Below the pieces are notes generated by a model. It worked only from the letters and a program-made list of their open reading frames with translations. It did not search any database and was not told where the DNA came from. Below, piece after piece: positions 14,009 to 28,458 of a stretch of 64,000 nt of DNA (position 1 is the stretch's first letter; the number at the start of each line of letters is the position of its first letter). Location: NCBI RefSeq assembly GCF_000004075.3, contig NC_026660.2:1550001-1614000 (forward strand). Direction: 5' to 3'. This DNA is from Cucumis sativus. Its lineage: Eukaryota > Streptophyta > Magnoliopsida > Cucurbitales > Cucurbitaceae. The position numbers were made by a program, and so were the translations under genes.

Positions 14009-15147
14009 TTAGAATTGGCCTCCCTCGAACGTCTGACCGAACTGCCAGTTCGCCGGAACGGCGTCGTAGCTAGTGACGGTACGGCCGTCGCTGGTGGTGA
14101 CTTGGAAAGAGAGGCTCTGTCCATTCAAGTAATTGTTGCTCTGCCAATTCTGACCCCAATTTCTTGACATCGCTTGCCACCCTGTTTTCGAACCTTTGAT
14201 TGACACCGAATGGATGTCTCCGGCGCCGCCCACATTGGTGATTAGAACTAAGTTGAAGTATGAATGTCCGTTAATGGTGAATCTTATTCCTCCCTTCTTC
14301 ATACAGGGTACTCTGTAATTCATCAAAATCAGAGATGAGACAAGAAAAAAAGAAAAGAAAAGAAAAGTGGATGGTTTTATCTGTTATAAATCGAAGAAAT
14401 TGGTTTTTAATTTGACCTTTGGAAAGAAACGGGAACGATTCCGGCACGGTACTGAGCGATTTGGAGAAAGGCAGGCTCAGCCAAATCGAAGTGTTGAAGA
14501 GGAGGGTTGCACCAGCCGCCATTGTCGTTGGACAGAGCAAAGTTTGGTGGACAGAAATTAGTGGCGGTGACGATGATTTTTCCGGGAAGACACCATTTAG
14601 GATCACTGTTGCAAGTGATTTCATAGCAAGAGCCACAGCTGAGACCATTGTTGAAGAGAGCAGTACTAAGCGCCGCCGTGTTCGTTCCATATCCTTGACT
14701 GTACAAATTCCCATACCCACAAGCTCCACCTGATAAAAAGAAAAAACCCAATTCGTCATTAGGACAGAAGTCCAAAGAAACGATCATAAATCACCCATTG
14801 ACCAGAAAAACAAAATGGATATTAACTAGAGAGGAAGTAACAATGGAGCAACTTGAATCTACAATCTCTTGTAATCTTAAAATACAAATGACCCAAAGCA
14901 AATGAGTAAAACGTTAATGGAAGAGAAAGGAAGAATTGAAATCGTAAAATAGTGAAGGGTTAAAAATCTGAAGTTGATGGTTGAAAGTGAAGAAAGGAAG
15001 ATGGATAGTTTGATTAGTTAGTTTACCCATTGTGCCAGAAGCGTCACCACCGCCGTAGAAGGTGGCGTGGCCGTAATCGGCAGAGATTGAAGGAAGGAAA
15101 ATGAGGAAGAAAACAGAAAGAGAAGAGAGTAGTGATGAAGGAGCCAT
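14009..15147 (-). CDS. EXPA: Alpha-expansin, three exons
   Basis: Secreted cell-wall-loosening protein acting on cellulose-xyloglucan contacts without hydrolysis. Exons on the minus strand are 15147-15027, 14729-14417 and 14312-14009, joining to 738 bases and 245 residues. A signal peptide covers about residues 1-22. The six-stranded GH45-like domain carries GGACGYGN (41-48), the conserved cysteines (44, 72, 75, 80, 87, 100, 114) and the HFD motif (120-122). The WCNPP segment before HFD marks the alpha-expansin group. The C-terminal CBM63-like domain carries conserved tryptophans (NWGQNW, NWQ) and ends FEGGQF, an intact family-type end. The start sits in a good CCATGGC context and gives a clean signal peptide. 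Introns after ATGG and after CAAAG are in positions common to this family. It appears fully functional; the exact EXPA number cannot be assigned. Confidence 0.95.
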
Positions 15148-15223
15148 GGGAGAAGGAAGGTTTAAGAGTTTTGTAGTGAAGGGTTTGTAGTGGGGGAGTG
15201 GGAAGAAATAGAAGAGAGGGTGT

Positions 15224-15233
15224 TATTTAAATA
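15224..15233 (-). promoter_or_regulatory. Putative TATA box of the alpha-expansin gene
   Basis: TATTTAAATA lies about 77 bases upstream of the expansin ATG, followed downstream on the minus strand by a purine/pyrimidine-biased leader. A G-box core CACGTG lies further upstream at 15899-15904. Assignment is by position and sequence only. Confidence 0.45.
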
Positions 15234-15234
15234 G

Positions 15235-18200
15235 AGGGGAAAAGAAAGCAGTTGAAGAAAAGTACAAGTTGGCTATAATTGTGGTGGAGATTGGAATGCA
15301 AAATAGAATAAAGCAAAGGGTAAAATAAAATAAAAAGGAGAAAATATATGTTTTGTTATATGTTTTGAGAATCTTTTAATTTACTTCGTTCTCTCAAAAA
15401 AAAAAAAAAACGTAAAAGAGTTTAATTGTTAAGAATCACAAAAATTCATTACCTCTCTATTTTTTTATTTATTAAATACTCAGTTTCACCACTAATGTTA
15501 ATATATATTGCAAAAACTGACAAAATTAGTCCCTAAAATTGAAAGGCAATAGAAATTAATTTGAAAAAGCAGGGTTGTTATCATTTAAGTGAGTGAGTTA
15601 GAGGTTAATTTAAAATACTAAACATGAACAAGAAGTGAGGAACAAAAAAGTGAAATATTGAATGAAATTTGTATTAAAAAGACTAAAAATATAATATTTA
15701 AAAACATAGAAATCCAATAAAAATAAAACCCAATAGATGAATTAAAATGAGAGGGGGAAGAAGGGGGAAGAAGGGGGAAGAAGGCACATGGGAGGCGTAT
15801 GAAATGGACTACCAACTCTTTAAACACGGGTGGGCCCATACAGCACATGCTTTTTTCTTTTCTTTAAATTTGGATGGGGAAAGGGAATACGTAATTTCCA
15901 CGTGGCTGGTATTTTGTTCGTTGGTAAACGGTAGTTAGGAATCTGTGCCGTTAGGATATACCTGAATTTCCGCTTCTCTTCTATATTACCATATCAAACA
16001 AACGCCCCTCACTTTCACATTTCTAGGGGTAAGGGTAACCCTATACCCCTCTTCTCCTCTCCTTTCCCGCCCTGATCCCCTTCTCCTTTTCCCTCTATCT
16101 TAAATATATACTACTCTTTCATACCTTTCATTTTTAACCCTCAAATTTATCTAATTAATCAATTTTCATACCCTCTTTCTTTCATCCCTCCCCTCTCCTG
16201 ATTATCTCATTTTTACCCTTCAATTTTCTCTAACCACCCTTTTTCATTGGATGTGAGTCAAGGTCAATGTATGTCCAACACCCTTATTTCTTATCACTCA
16301 TCTTTCATCCTATACCTTCACTATCTTCAATCCAAATTCATATATCAAAACAGAGTCAAAATATGTCTTCATAAAAGTGTAGTCTCATCATTTTTAAAAA
16401 ACAATGGACAATCATATATGTGTGTATATATATATTCCCCATATTATTCATCATTACATACACACCCATATTCCTAAATTATTGGCAAATCAATTATTTG
16501 AATTTCAACAACATCTTTTCATATAAAAGAATTCTAAATAAATCTTTTGACAAAAAAATTTAACCGATTATTTTATAATTACTTTTACTTCTCTAAAATA
16601 TTTGAAGCCAGATTATGAATGAAAGTAAAATTTAATATCATATCATCTTTTAAGTAGTAACCAATGAAGAATTCGTCAACATGAGTTCAATGCAATTGAC
16701 ATATGTGTATTCACTTTCTCATATTCTCTTTACATTTAGCCTTTTTGTTTGACTTTTTTTGTACTCATTAAAATAGCATATTGAATTAATAATTCTAATA
16801 AGTTTGAGCCATTTTAGACATTGAAACTCTAGATTTGTACATTTTTGCATGTTTTGTTTGTCGTGGAAGCCAATGAATTAAAATTTAGTAGTTTATGATT
16901 AATATGTAACGTTAGACTTAGACATGAAAAATGAGTTTTTAAGCACACATTTATATTAATAGTAATTAATTAAATGAAGAAACACACAACTTGTAAGAAA
17001 CAAATTATTCAAATAGTACTAATTTAATTTGTAAAGTAAAGTGTTGAAATAGAAAATTGTTATTGTTGGATCCAAATTTGAAGATGGATCTACCTTTCAT
17101 TATTTAAACGTTCTTACAAATTTTGGTAGATTGAGAAAAAGAGTATCTCTCGATTAAAGTGTTGAACTAGTTAATTAAGAAGAAAAACTTAATTATAACT
17201 AAGAAGACAAAAAATCAGTTGAAATGTTATTTATTGTTGAAATTAATATTGTAATAGACTAGTTCAACTCTCAAGAATAATGGAGTTTAATCATGTTTTG
17301 ACTTCATATATTAATTTTAATTTTCACAATTAAAATATTTGGTCATAATAAGAAAAATTAAACCCAAAAATTACACTAACACTCAAATCAATTGAACCTA
17401 AAACCTAATGAAATCCATCAATTTTGACTCCCATTCAAAGTGTTCGCTATTTTATAAATTGACTTTTGGTGATTAGCCACATATTTTCAAAATAATTTTT
17501 TTTGACTTTCTTTCTAGTTTTAAAAAAACCGTACTTACTCTCAAGTCTCAATTTTATTAATTTATTTACACATATTTCAAAACACAAATAAATTTGTTAG
17601 AAATGAATATTAAGATCTAATAAAATTTATCTTTTTATTTTTATAAAATTTGAAAATAGAATGATCACTAAATTGTTGTTTCATAAAGTTTAGAGACTAA
17701 TTTGTTACTTTTATAAAAATATATATGTAAAAACCAAGGTAATGTTTAATTTATGTTAGTAGTGAGTTATGAATAAATAAGGCATAGATTAGCGCCTAGC
17801 GGCATCAGTTATGAGGCCTTGAAATAGAGAGAAATTTTGGAGAGTAAAATGAGAAGGTCGGAAAAGAAAATAAAAGGGTGGGGGAGAAGACAAGTTGGGA
17901 TTGTGAAGTAAAAGTAAGTAACAAGATTGTCTCAAAAGAAGCCATTAAATCCAAACAAACAAAAAGGAAAAAAAAGAAAAAGATATGGGAATCTTAATAT
18001 TCATAAATTGATTTCTCTATCATATAACTCCAACCCATTTCAATCTCAATAAATTTATAAATAAACCAAAAAGAAATACACTAATTTATATGTATATATG
18101 GAGAGAGAGTTTGATTTATAAAACAAAACCGTCCATATATAATCCAATTATCCAATCCAAAATATTAGAAGGGGAAGTTCAAAAAGTGATATAGAAACAA

Positions 18201-21200
18201 AAGATGGCATTAAATATAAAATGAAGTTTGATTGGTATGGATTTATAATATGAAGAGAGATTTTGAAATGAAAATAAAGAAAAAAGAAAAATGGGGTCTA
18301 CCATGTTAGGGAGCACATGGAAGGGCCGATGTTTGCGCCTCTATTTCTAACACAAATCCAAATATTTATTTATTTTTTGTCAGACACCGACTTTTCTTTT
18401 ATTTTCACTTCTTTTTTCTTTTATAATATATATATATATATCCCCATGAACATCAGTCATCACCAATTCACTTTTTTATTTATTTAAAAAAAAAAAGAAC
18501 AAACAAATAAAAACACCAAACCTTTTTTCTCTTCTAGGTTTTCCCCTGCCACATCTTTTTTTTTTCTCTTTCCTTTTTAATTTCAGAGACTTTTTTTTAA
18601 AAAAATTATTAATTTAAGAAAAGGGTTTTTTTTCTTATCTATTTGGGTTGAAAGAAATTGAACCGCCATTTAGTATCTTTGGTTTAAAATAATGGCTCAA
18701 ATATAAATTAAGCTCTAACCGACAATATTTGAGATTAATTAGTTTAAACACACAATTTTGGCGGAATCATCATCTATTCATTTGGTTTTCTTTTCTTTTT
18801 TAATTCATTTCTCTATTGCATCAATTCTATTGTTTGGACTTTAAATAGGTTTTTGTTCATAATTTATTTGTGTAAACTTCTTTTAAGGTACACGTCCCTA
18901 GATTTCAACTATACACCTATTAACATTCATAAAATTTAGTCAAGGTAGTATTATTTAAACGTTGTCATCTTCCTACAAAAAAAAAAAATTAAACTAAGTT
19001 AGGTTTGGGTCTAGTTTTTATTTTTATTTTAATTTACATTAAAATTTGCGTATTAAAATGTCCCTGATGTATTTCATTAGACGTTATAATTAAAATAGAT
19101 TAAGTTTCATTATTTTTCTTCAAAATTAAAACTAATTTAAAATTTTCACTTCATCCAAACATTAAAAGTGAGCATTTAATGAAAAATCAAAGTTAAAATC
19201 GTAAAACCTTGAAATCGAGAGAAAAAATTGATCAAGTCTCAAATTCCAAAAAGGTAAATTAATTGTAACGTTTTCAAACATATAAATTAAACTCAAAATT
19301 TAAACAATATAATCGTCGCAACATTTTGAAACTTAAAGGTTAAAACGTGTAGGAAGCAAGCAAAAATATCAAAATTGTATTTAATTAAACTTTGTTTTTG
19401 TAAAGTAAGTATATACTACTTTTTCAATATGTTTGAAAACATTTTCTCAGACCATAGTATTTAATTTTTTGATGGATATGTCCGGTGTTTATTCTTCACA
19501 TGTAATTATATAACGTTAGTCAATTTTGGCATATTGAAATGAATAGATCATATAAAAGAAAGAAAGAACCAAGGTAGGTAGCATAAATATATATACATGA
19601 ATGAAGAGAATAAATAAATTTAATTTTGAGAAGAAGGGAAATGAATTGTTTTTTATTTTGTGTAAGAAAGAAATCAAAATGCATGTGAGAAGAAAATGAT
19701 TTGATTGAGCAAAATCTTCTAAAAATGTGTCTGTTTGTGCATGGAAGAAGGTGCATGCATGCCATGCATGATTTTTCATCATTTCTTTTATGAAAAATAA
19801 ATAAATAAATACTCATCATATCATATCATTGTATATAGCAATATAAATGTGGGGGGAGACATGAAGACAATATATATGTGATAAACACACACACCAACCT
19901 TTTTTTCAAAGTATCTTTTTGTTTTAGTTTTTTTTTTTACTGCTTTTTTTCAATTAAAAAACAAAAAATTAGAAACAAATCAAATAATAATATTTTAAAG
20001 TGAAATGAACTTAGATAAATTATACTTTGATTTGGGCAAACATATTGCATGTGATGTGCTTATGGGGTCAAAAATATTGGCTTTTCTTATCTCATAAATT
20101 CATTATTGTCATTGTCAAAAGCTGTATGGAATTAGAGATGCTATTAAGAAATGATTAGCCTTTTCTTTTGAATCATCTATCTATCTACCTCTAACTTTCA
20201 ATTTACTTTTATTTTAAATTGGAATTATTTCTTTTTTCTACTCTTCCCATTTACACAAAGTATATCAAAACGACAAAAAAAAAAAAACAAAAAAAATATC
20301 AACTATATATATATATAGCTAATTGGTAAATGAGCAAATTAAAAACTTATTATAAGGGCATACATAGGCATCAAATCTTGTCCAAGTTTTGGGCTTCGTT
20401 GTGGGTGGTGGTCTTGATTTCATGTGCCCTTACTCTCAGGTCGTGAGATGTTCTTAGTTGACTTGTATAAGAGATTTTCATATTAGTGTCATATAATGTT
20501 AAAGCCTACTGCAATTTGATACCTAAGTTAGTACAAATAATTACTAGTTCGGTAGAGCACAAAATAAGTAGGGTTATGGGTCTTTTATTTGAGACATTAT
20601 CTTATCCTCTCCTTTTTGGGATTGTTAAATGAATTATTTATAGTTCTGTTCTCTACGTATGTTTATGTTTGTAGGTGACGATGACGTGGTGCGAAAGACA
20701 TTTTTGACACTTGAGTTTATAATGTGCCAATTTGGAACTAACTCAATTATTTTTTGATCAGTATATAATCATCAATAATTTTTTTTTGAATTTGTTCTTT
20801 TGAGAAGTCTACTCCCTTAATCCTTTTCTCATTGCCCTGTGGATGTAGGCTGGTTCATGGACTTTAGATCTTACTACAATTCTTGACATAATTAAAAAGA
20901 ATATAGAAAGTAAAGAACTATAAAGAGAAATCCCTTTGTGTTGGATTTGAAAATAAAGGGAGTAGTGTGTAAACTAAACCTTTTAACTTTTAACTTTTAA
21001 CTTTTTTATAATGAGTTTTGGATTGACAACCTGGGAAAAAGTGTTTGTTACATAACTTTGATGATTCCATAACCATATATGAATATTTGGAACTATTTTA
21101 AAAAAGGTTCCAAATATATGATGTTGTCACAAAAGAAAAGAAAAGAAAAAGGAATAGGAACTTAAATGTGGATGGATGGAGGAAAACATAGTGATGGAAG

Positions 21201-24200
21201 TAGGAAGAAAAAAGATATCCACAAAAAGGGCATGTGAGGAAAACTAAAAACTAAAAACAATAACATTTATCCAAAAAGAAAAGTCCACTTGAAAGAGAGA
21301 AAAAAAGAGAGAGATGAAAGTGGCCTTAGGATGAAAGGAATATGAGGCCATTCCATTTGGGAAGAGGAAGAGGAAGAAGGAAGGGGTTGAGTGAGATTTG
21401 ATTCACTTCAAATTGGAACCACAAAGACAAGGAAAGCCCTCTCGGTTGAAGGCCAACGGCAATCCCATGTGCTTGCATTTATGCCTTCACATTTGTAGGA
21501 CCAATTTCCCTAAAACCTCCCCCTACTTACAAAACCTTTCTCCTTCCCTATCAATTTTAGGTTTTTTTTTTTAATATATCAATCGTACAATTCAGATAGA
21601 ACCTCTTATCTCAACAATCAAAACGTCATATCAAGTACCATTGGGCTAAGTTTACTTTAGCATCTAAGTTTTTGTTTACAATACTAATTTTGGTGACAAT
21701 GTAATTACTCTACTTTACAACAACATTATTTCAGCGTTAAAAACACTTTTTGTTTCTCAATTTTCAAGAAAGTAACAACTTAGTGAAGGTATAAAAGTCT
21801 TTAGCGGTGGAAGACATTACATAACTATAAACTCAAATTTAATTAAAAAATTCTACATTGACAATACAGAGAAACAAACCTACTGTAAGATTAAATAGAG
21901 CTAAACATGAAAGAAAATAAAGAAGATTTGAAACTTTTTGTCATTGACATCTCTAAATCCTAGAAATCACTAAATTTGTTGTTGAATGTTCGTAACACAA
22001 ATTGTGTTAAGTTATTGTTTTACCCCTTGGTTACTTCTTAGTTCTTAAACAGAAGGAATATGTTGTTGTCTACTTAAATTACTTCAAAACTAACTTATAA
22101 ATGTAATAGTGATTAATTTGTTTGTAGGGGGAAAGGCTAACAAGGTGGGTTTAGGGGTGAATGAGTGAGAGTAATTCCCTAAAAAGTTCCAACAACCCTA
22201 TTGTAGTTCACTTAGCACATTTTAATTGTGACATTATGTCACTTAAATCTTTAATCAAGTCAACTAAGTTAATTACAACAGCAAAAACAAATTAGTGAGA
22301 AAAATTGTGGAAAGTTGAAGAACCAAATTGGTAGCTTTATTTATTTTTATGAAAAATAAAAGAATTTAAAATAGGAAGGGTTGGTTGGGCGGGCCTATGG
22401 CAGCAGCTACAAGCATTTGCAATTACTTTTCTTTCATAAACTCATTTTTGGATATGAAGCCCAAGACATTTCAAAAGTGAATCTGGGCCTACAGAGCCCA
22501 GCCCATGTAGAGTTCATCAAGGGAATGAAGATGGAAATGAGCGTTTAACCCTCTTTGTTTGTTAGGGACATCTCATCAGAACAGCCAACAAAACAAGTTT
22601 TATTTTTCCTCCCCTTTAATAAACCTTTTTAAGTTTTATTTACGTATAATTGTAAAAGATTATATGCATGAAATTGAGAGTTATGATTTAATTTTAGATT
22701 TGAAAGCTTTTGTAAAATGAAATTGAATAGAAATTATTGTGAGTTAAAGAGTTTCCCAGATCCGCAGGTAAGAGGTTGGTTATAGGGACCCACATCCATA
22801 CCAATTCCAACTTTATTATATAATAATAAATAGTAAATATTTGGTCTTAATTTTTCGAAAATAGAAAATTCACCAATTTTAGATGCCTTTCTTTCCCATT
22901 CACTTTCTCAAATTAATGCTCCCTTTTCTATTTTCTATCCTAAACAAATTCATTCTTATTCGGTCTTTTTTATTCTTTTAACATTTTATTTTTTTTATCA
23001 CCTCATCTATTTTGTCTCTTTTCACTACTAACTCTCCATCTCTCTCTCTCTTCAATTATTTATATATATATGAAAATATATTACCAAAAATTTAAAAAGA
23101 AAAAAAAAATCGACAAGACAAAATGTCACTCAACATTTAGGTTCACTCATCTCTTTTGCCTAACGTTTTATATGAAAGAGATGTGCTTAAGATGTGACAT
23201 CCACACCTTAAATGTAATACCTCCCCGGTAGTTTACAAAATGTCGTAACTATACTAATTCAATTGGTATAATATTTGTACGACTATTACATACTCTTAAA
23301 GTTAAAATATTCGAATTCTCTTAAAAATTTATAGAATAAAGTTATGTTAAATAGTAATGACTCTATTAAATGTTTTAATGAGATTGATAGTTTGAGAATA
23401 TTGAATTAGGGTAGAAATGTTTGAAACAAAAAAAGCTATGAAAGGTAGTAATGAACGATAGTTTTTTTAGATAAAACAATTAATAATACTTATGATATTA
23501 ATTTGAATAGGAAGATCCCTTAGGGCTCTTTAAATGTTTTTAAAAAATCACATTTTTTTAAAATAGTTTAAATTCGTGTTCGCTTTACATTCGTGTTGAT
23601 TTATCATAGCTTCAAACTTTGGTATTTGGCGGATGAACTCAATTTAGCTCAAATAACTCTTATTATCTATGATAATTTTGAGTTTTAGTTGTAATATTAA
23701 TAAAACTACAAAAATTTGTCGACTTTTTTAAAATAATTTTTCTAATATTAAAATATTAAACTAAACCAATAATTTGAATTGCTTTGGTTGTTAATCTCCC
23801 TAGATCTTGTTTATCTCTACATACATTCTTGTATATACATTTTATAATTTCTATAATTTTTAAAAAATTATTAACATTCATATCTATTAAAATTAAAACA
23901 TACTAAAATTAAAACATACTAAAGTACTCATATCAATAGATCAAAGATGCACCTATTTTGATGTAGCACTTGCATCCACTATACACATAAGGAATAAAGA
24001 ATTTAAATATTTTAAAAAAGAAGTTAGAAGAATTCTCCACTTGAAAACTTTATGATTGAACAATATCGTAGAATGTTTTTCTTACAGTTAGTTTGGATTC
24101 CAAAAAGTTTTAAATCTTATGATTTGAAATCCCATAAATGATTTACTTTGTTTGAATTAAAATGAGAAAGATTTGGAATTGATGTATTTAAAATTTGATG

Positions 24201-27200
24201 TTGGGATGGTAATTGAAAAGGAAAATAAAGTTAAAAATTTACTAATATTATCTTTTATGTAAGAATTTGTTAATTGAAAATTAGAAAATGATGAAATGAA
24301 TTATGTAATTTACTTTTTGAAATGACGTGAAATCAAACCATTTAAGCCAATTAAACTTTTAAATTAAAAAAAAAAACAAGATTTGAAATCATTTTGAATT
24401 TGCTTTTTATGTGATAGCAAACAACAAAACTCATTTAAAATCCATTATAAATTGAAAATTATAAAAAATCATGCTATTTCTAAGTGAGGATTAATTAGAT
24501 GGATGCTCTTTCAATTTAGAGAATTAGTTAGAATATTATACATAAAAGATAAAAAAAATGGGTCAGGTATAATTTTGAGTGAGAAGTGAGAATCAAAATT
24601 ATGGATAAGTATAGGGTTAAGTAAAAAAGAGAATTAAAGCAACGTAGAGATTCCTACCCTCAATTATGTTCAAAGATGAGGATAATTGACTTTCTTTTTC
24701 CCTACTACAAAATATGAAAATACACTATTTTGTGTTTGAATGTGTTCAATTTTTCTTCTTCTTCTTTTTTTCTTTTTTTTAATGTAATTTTTTATCCTAA
24801 ATGGTCCTAGGTAGAATAAAGCATATAATTCAGGAGTGAAATTTGTGGCCCCAACCAAAATTCCATATACTCTGTCATTGCATGGGACTGCAAAAAATAA
24901 TACTCTAATAAATTATTCGTAATCCACATATCATTTAATTACCAAAATAAAGCTTATGTTATTAAAGAGTAAAAAGTATATAATACATTGAACAATATTG
25001 GTTATATACTAATATGAATGTTTCTATATATAAATACTAATACGAGTATGTGTGATTATAGATAAGCCATGTGTAGCAATGAACATAAGGTTGATGACAA
25101 GTGGTAGCAAAGGATTGAAGTATGAGCGAAGTAAAATCCAAGTCTCATAGAAAGCCAATCAAATCCACTCAAGTTTGGCAAAAATAATTTTATTCATAAT
25201 GATGAAGTTTAGTGGAATTAGTCAAACCAAGTTAGAGATTTAAGTGGGTGGAAAATCCAAGTGAATATTGGTTCAAACATTATTGTAAGTTTGATAAATT
25301 AGAAAAGAGGATTCAAATAGTATCATTTGAATTTTATAGTTTAATACATGGATGGAAATTGGAAAATTTTGAAATATTCACATGGAAGCAAGATATTAAG
25401 AAGCTAAATGAGAATTGATTTAAATCGTGCTTTTGAAATAATGAATGGGAAATTAGGAAGGAGCCATGAAATGAAATGAAAAGAAAAGAAAGAAAGAAAG
25501 AATGAGCTTCCCTCAGCCACGTGATCTCCATGTGCCTATTTGGCTTAGTTTCATCAAACAAAGCCCCACACCCCTTCATCAAACATCTTCCCTTTCTCAC
25601 ATCTCTCCTTATCAACACTTTTTTTTTTCTCTCTAATTAATTATCAAATTTCTTAATACTTTAAATAATAAATAAATAAATTATTATTATTATCTAAGTT
25701 TTAAAAGTATAAAATATTCGTAAACATAAATTTCAAAACCGAAAAGATTATCAAACTCAATTGTAACGAATAATTTTAAGTTTTAGAACATTTGAGACTT
25801 GTAACTTTGAGTAAGCAAGTTTGAACTTTTTGACCTCTTTATCCTTATCTGATTAATTACATAAATCTATTCATTTTTTATTTCAAGGAGTAGAGGTTTA
25901 CCAAAACCTTGCAATTGATGAACCTTACAAGCTACTCATTCTTTAAACTCTCTCTTGTGACAATTTGTAATGTTTCAAAAGCTATGGAATCAACTTTAAG
26001 AAAGTAATTTGTATGTCACTATCACATAATAAATTTATTTTATTTTACATTTATTTCTTATAAAGTTTAGAGGGGAGTGATAACGACTTTAAATGAAATT
26101 ATTTTCTTAAAAAAAAAATCAAAATTTTAATATTCTTTTATAGTTCAATTACATTAGAAAAATCAATATTTAATATTATTATCTTAACCAATCGAATCAT
26201 AAATAAGTTTACAATAATTGTGAAAAAGGAGAATCAAACTTTTCACCGTTTGAAATGAAAGGTATGTCAATTCTTGCTTAACTAAGCTCACTTTGACAAT
26301 TAACAATCAATTGAATTTTGTCAATTAAGTCATCATTATCATATTATATACTTCTATATTATAAAACTCCAACTATATACATTAGCATAGTAGTTTTAGA
26401 AACGGTAGAAAATATAGCGATTAGATTCAAAATATTAACATTTTTTAAAAATTTTGATCTTAGATAAGAGTTTATTAGGGATAAGACTTCGCAATATTTG
26501 TAATTTAAAAAAATGTTATTACACACGTGATTATTATTCCTTTTATCCTAAACTTTATCCTATAATGATATTATCTCAAACCATGTTTTTATATGCAAAT
26601 TTAGATATAGAGAGGAGATTCAGTTCATCCTTCCAATCTAAAATTGCATCTCACAGAATTGCTGCAAAATAAAGTGAACAAGTGTTTCCATTGATTTAAA
26701 ATCTTAAAATTTATGGAAATTCTAAACTACCCTTCTATGGAAAATTTCACTCCAATGTATAACAGTTGAATTAAGATAGACAATGTTATAAAATAAGTGT
26801 TGAGAATCAATGTGTAAGACTCTCCAAGCTCGTCCTACCAATACAATTTGTTTGTTTGTTTTTGTTTCCGTTAGGAAAATTCTAACAAGTCCATGAACAA
26901 ATAACATAACAATCAAATTTGTACAGCTCTAACAGCTCTAGCTAACAAAGTCAAATATATAATGCGCACATAAATTAGCACTCCCAAGAATTGATACCAC
27001 TTTGTTCATTATAAACACATCACAAAAGAAAGTTGCTTAGCACCACAAATTTAACTATTATATACAAGTTATATACTTTCTAATAAAGTAATGATGAACT
27101 TATAAAAAAATCAGTTACATCATCCTCTTTTCTTTTAGAATTCTCATATCTATTGAGAACAAATATTCTTCTACCTATTGAGAACCTTTAATTTGAAGAA

Positions 27201-28458
27201 AGTGAAGCCAAATCTACCATAGTATAAAAAATTTGGTCTATATTAGCATGTTTTGTTGGCATAGTCACATAACTAAATTTAAGATTTATGGAGAGCTATG
27301 ACTAAATTTGACCATTTGAAAGTACACACTTGAAATGAAACCAAATTAAATTATAGAATCTACTTTGTAAGTGAAACCCATTAGTGACTAATGTGAGGGA
27401 AGGAAAGGCATTGTAATCTTGAAACCATATCAACCTAGGACATCAAATCTTACACAGACAAAGCTTTTGGCTGGAACATTTGCCGCTGGTCCAAAACCAA
27501 AGTGACAACTTACTTTAACTTTTGAAGTTGAAAGGAAATGAAAAAAGAAAAAAATGGAAGAGTAAGAAAGATTTTGTGCTCAGAATCAGCATTTATTTAT
27601 GTTGTCTAATCTTAGATTAATCAGGGATCAGGTACCATTACAGGGTAGTTTTTGTCTCTGTTCCTTTTATCTCAATTAATAAAGCAAAACCCCAATTTCC
27701 TTCTAATTATTGTCTACCCCCATCCCTCCCTCTTTAGGCTTTATGTATAATATACCCATTCTTTTGATGTTAATTTTCTTGTCCATATTCTAAATTCTAC
27801 TCAAATCTCTCTTTTACTTCTATTCAAATACCCCCCCACCTTCCCTCAATAATTTTCTTCTTCCTCTCTTGTTTGGCCAAGAGGAAAAATCTTTCTTGGG
27901 AGTTCTTGGTTTCTAAGAGGAGACTTGGGTTTTGTGAGGCTAAGAGAGTTTCAGTTCTTTTGATGTTTTATCCTGGTTCTTCTCAGAAGATTCTCCATGG
28001 GAAACCAAGCCTTTTGCAGCCATGGATACTGTTCTTTGACATGCTCTTGTATTTTGGTTTTTTGAGTGACTGGTAAGATGCTTTGAAACTTCCTTAGAAT
28101 CCTAAAAGCTGTTTGATTTAACTCTCAAAGAATCATCATTCATCATCCTTTCTAGTTGAAGGCAGATCAGGAAGAATCAAAACAAAGCCCCCCTTTTTAC
28201 AATTGAGCTTTGATTGAGGTCCTGAGAAGAGAGAGCTAGAAGGTGTGAACAGAGAACACAAGGGTTTTATTGGTACATGAGTGGATATGAATTTCCTACT
28301 TTAAGTCTCTATTATGAAGCGATTCAGCCATCAAAGAATTATAGGGTTCTGAATTATCAAGTTTCACTGTAGAATTTCATCAACCAGGTTCAAGATCTAA
28401 AAGTGAATTACCTGACAGAACCAATCCTGTTGTTGCTTTGGAGTAATTAGCAGCTCCT
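15235..28458. other. Long non-coding stretch between expansin and ATL genes
   Basis: About 13 kb of AT-rich DNA without a coding gene I can support. Open frames are short and lack family motifs. It holds many simple repeats: AT runs near 18427, 20296 and 23060, a TTTTAAC triplet near 20982, and a duplicated AAAATTAAAACATACT near 23889. A few less AT-rich patches (21340-21500, 22370-22560) could be promoter DNA or unannotated transcripts. No tRNA, and none of the conserved plant microRNAs I checked by eye, was found. The last 600 bases or so form the leader of the ATL gene. Confidence 0.5.
15752..15783. repeat. Short tandem repeat, 10-base unit x3
   Basis: Three near-perfect copies of a purine-only 10-base unit (AGGGGGAAGA) lie about 600 bases upstream of the expansin start. 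It is a G-rich purine tract; no function is evident. Confidence 0.75.

Noticed and set aside
14367..14733. Plus-strand open frames over the expansin gene
   Set aside because: Antisense shadows of expansin exon 2; the minus strand carries all the family motifs.
18300..18360. Less AT-rich patch considered as a microRNA or promoter core
   Set aside because: No complementary arm nearby and no known mature microRNA sequence.
25334..25618. 94-codon minus-strand open frame
   Set aside because: Rich in Phe, Ser and Leu from AT-rich DNA, with no motif or splice structure to support a gene.
26722..26916. 64-codon minus-strand open frame near 26800
   Set aside because: Possibly repeat-derived but no retroelement motif, terminal repeat or homolog could be recognised.
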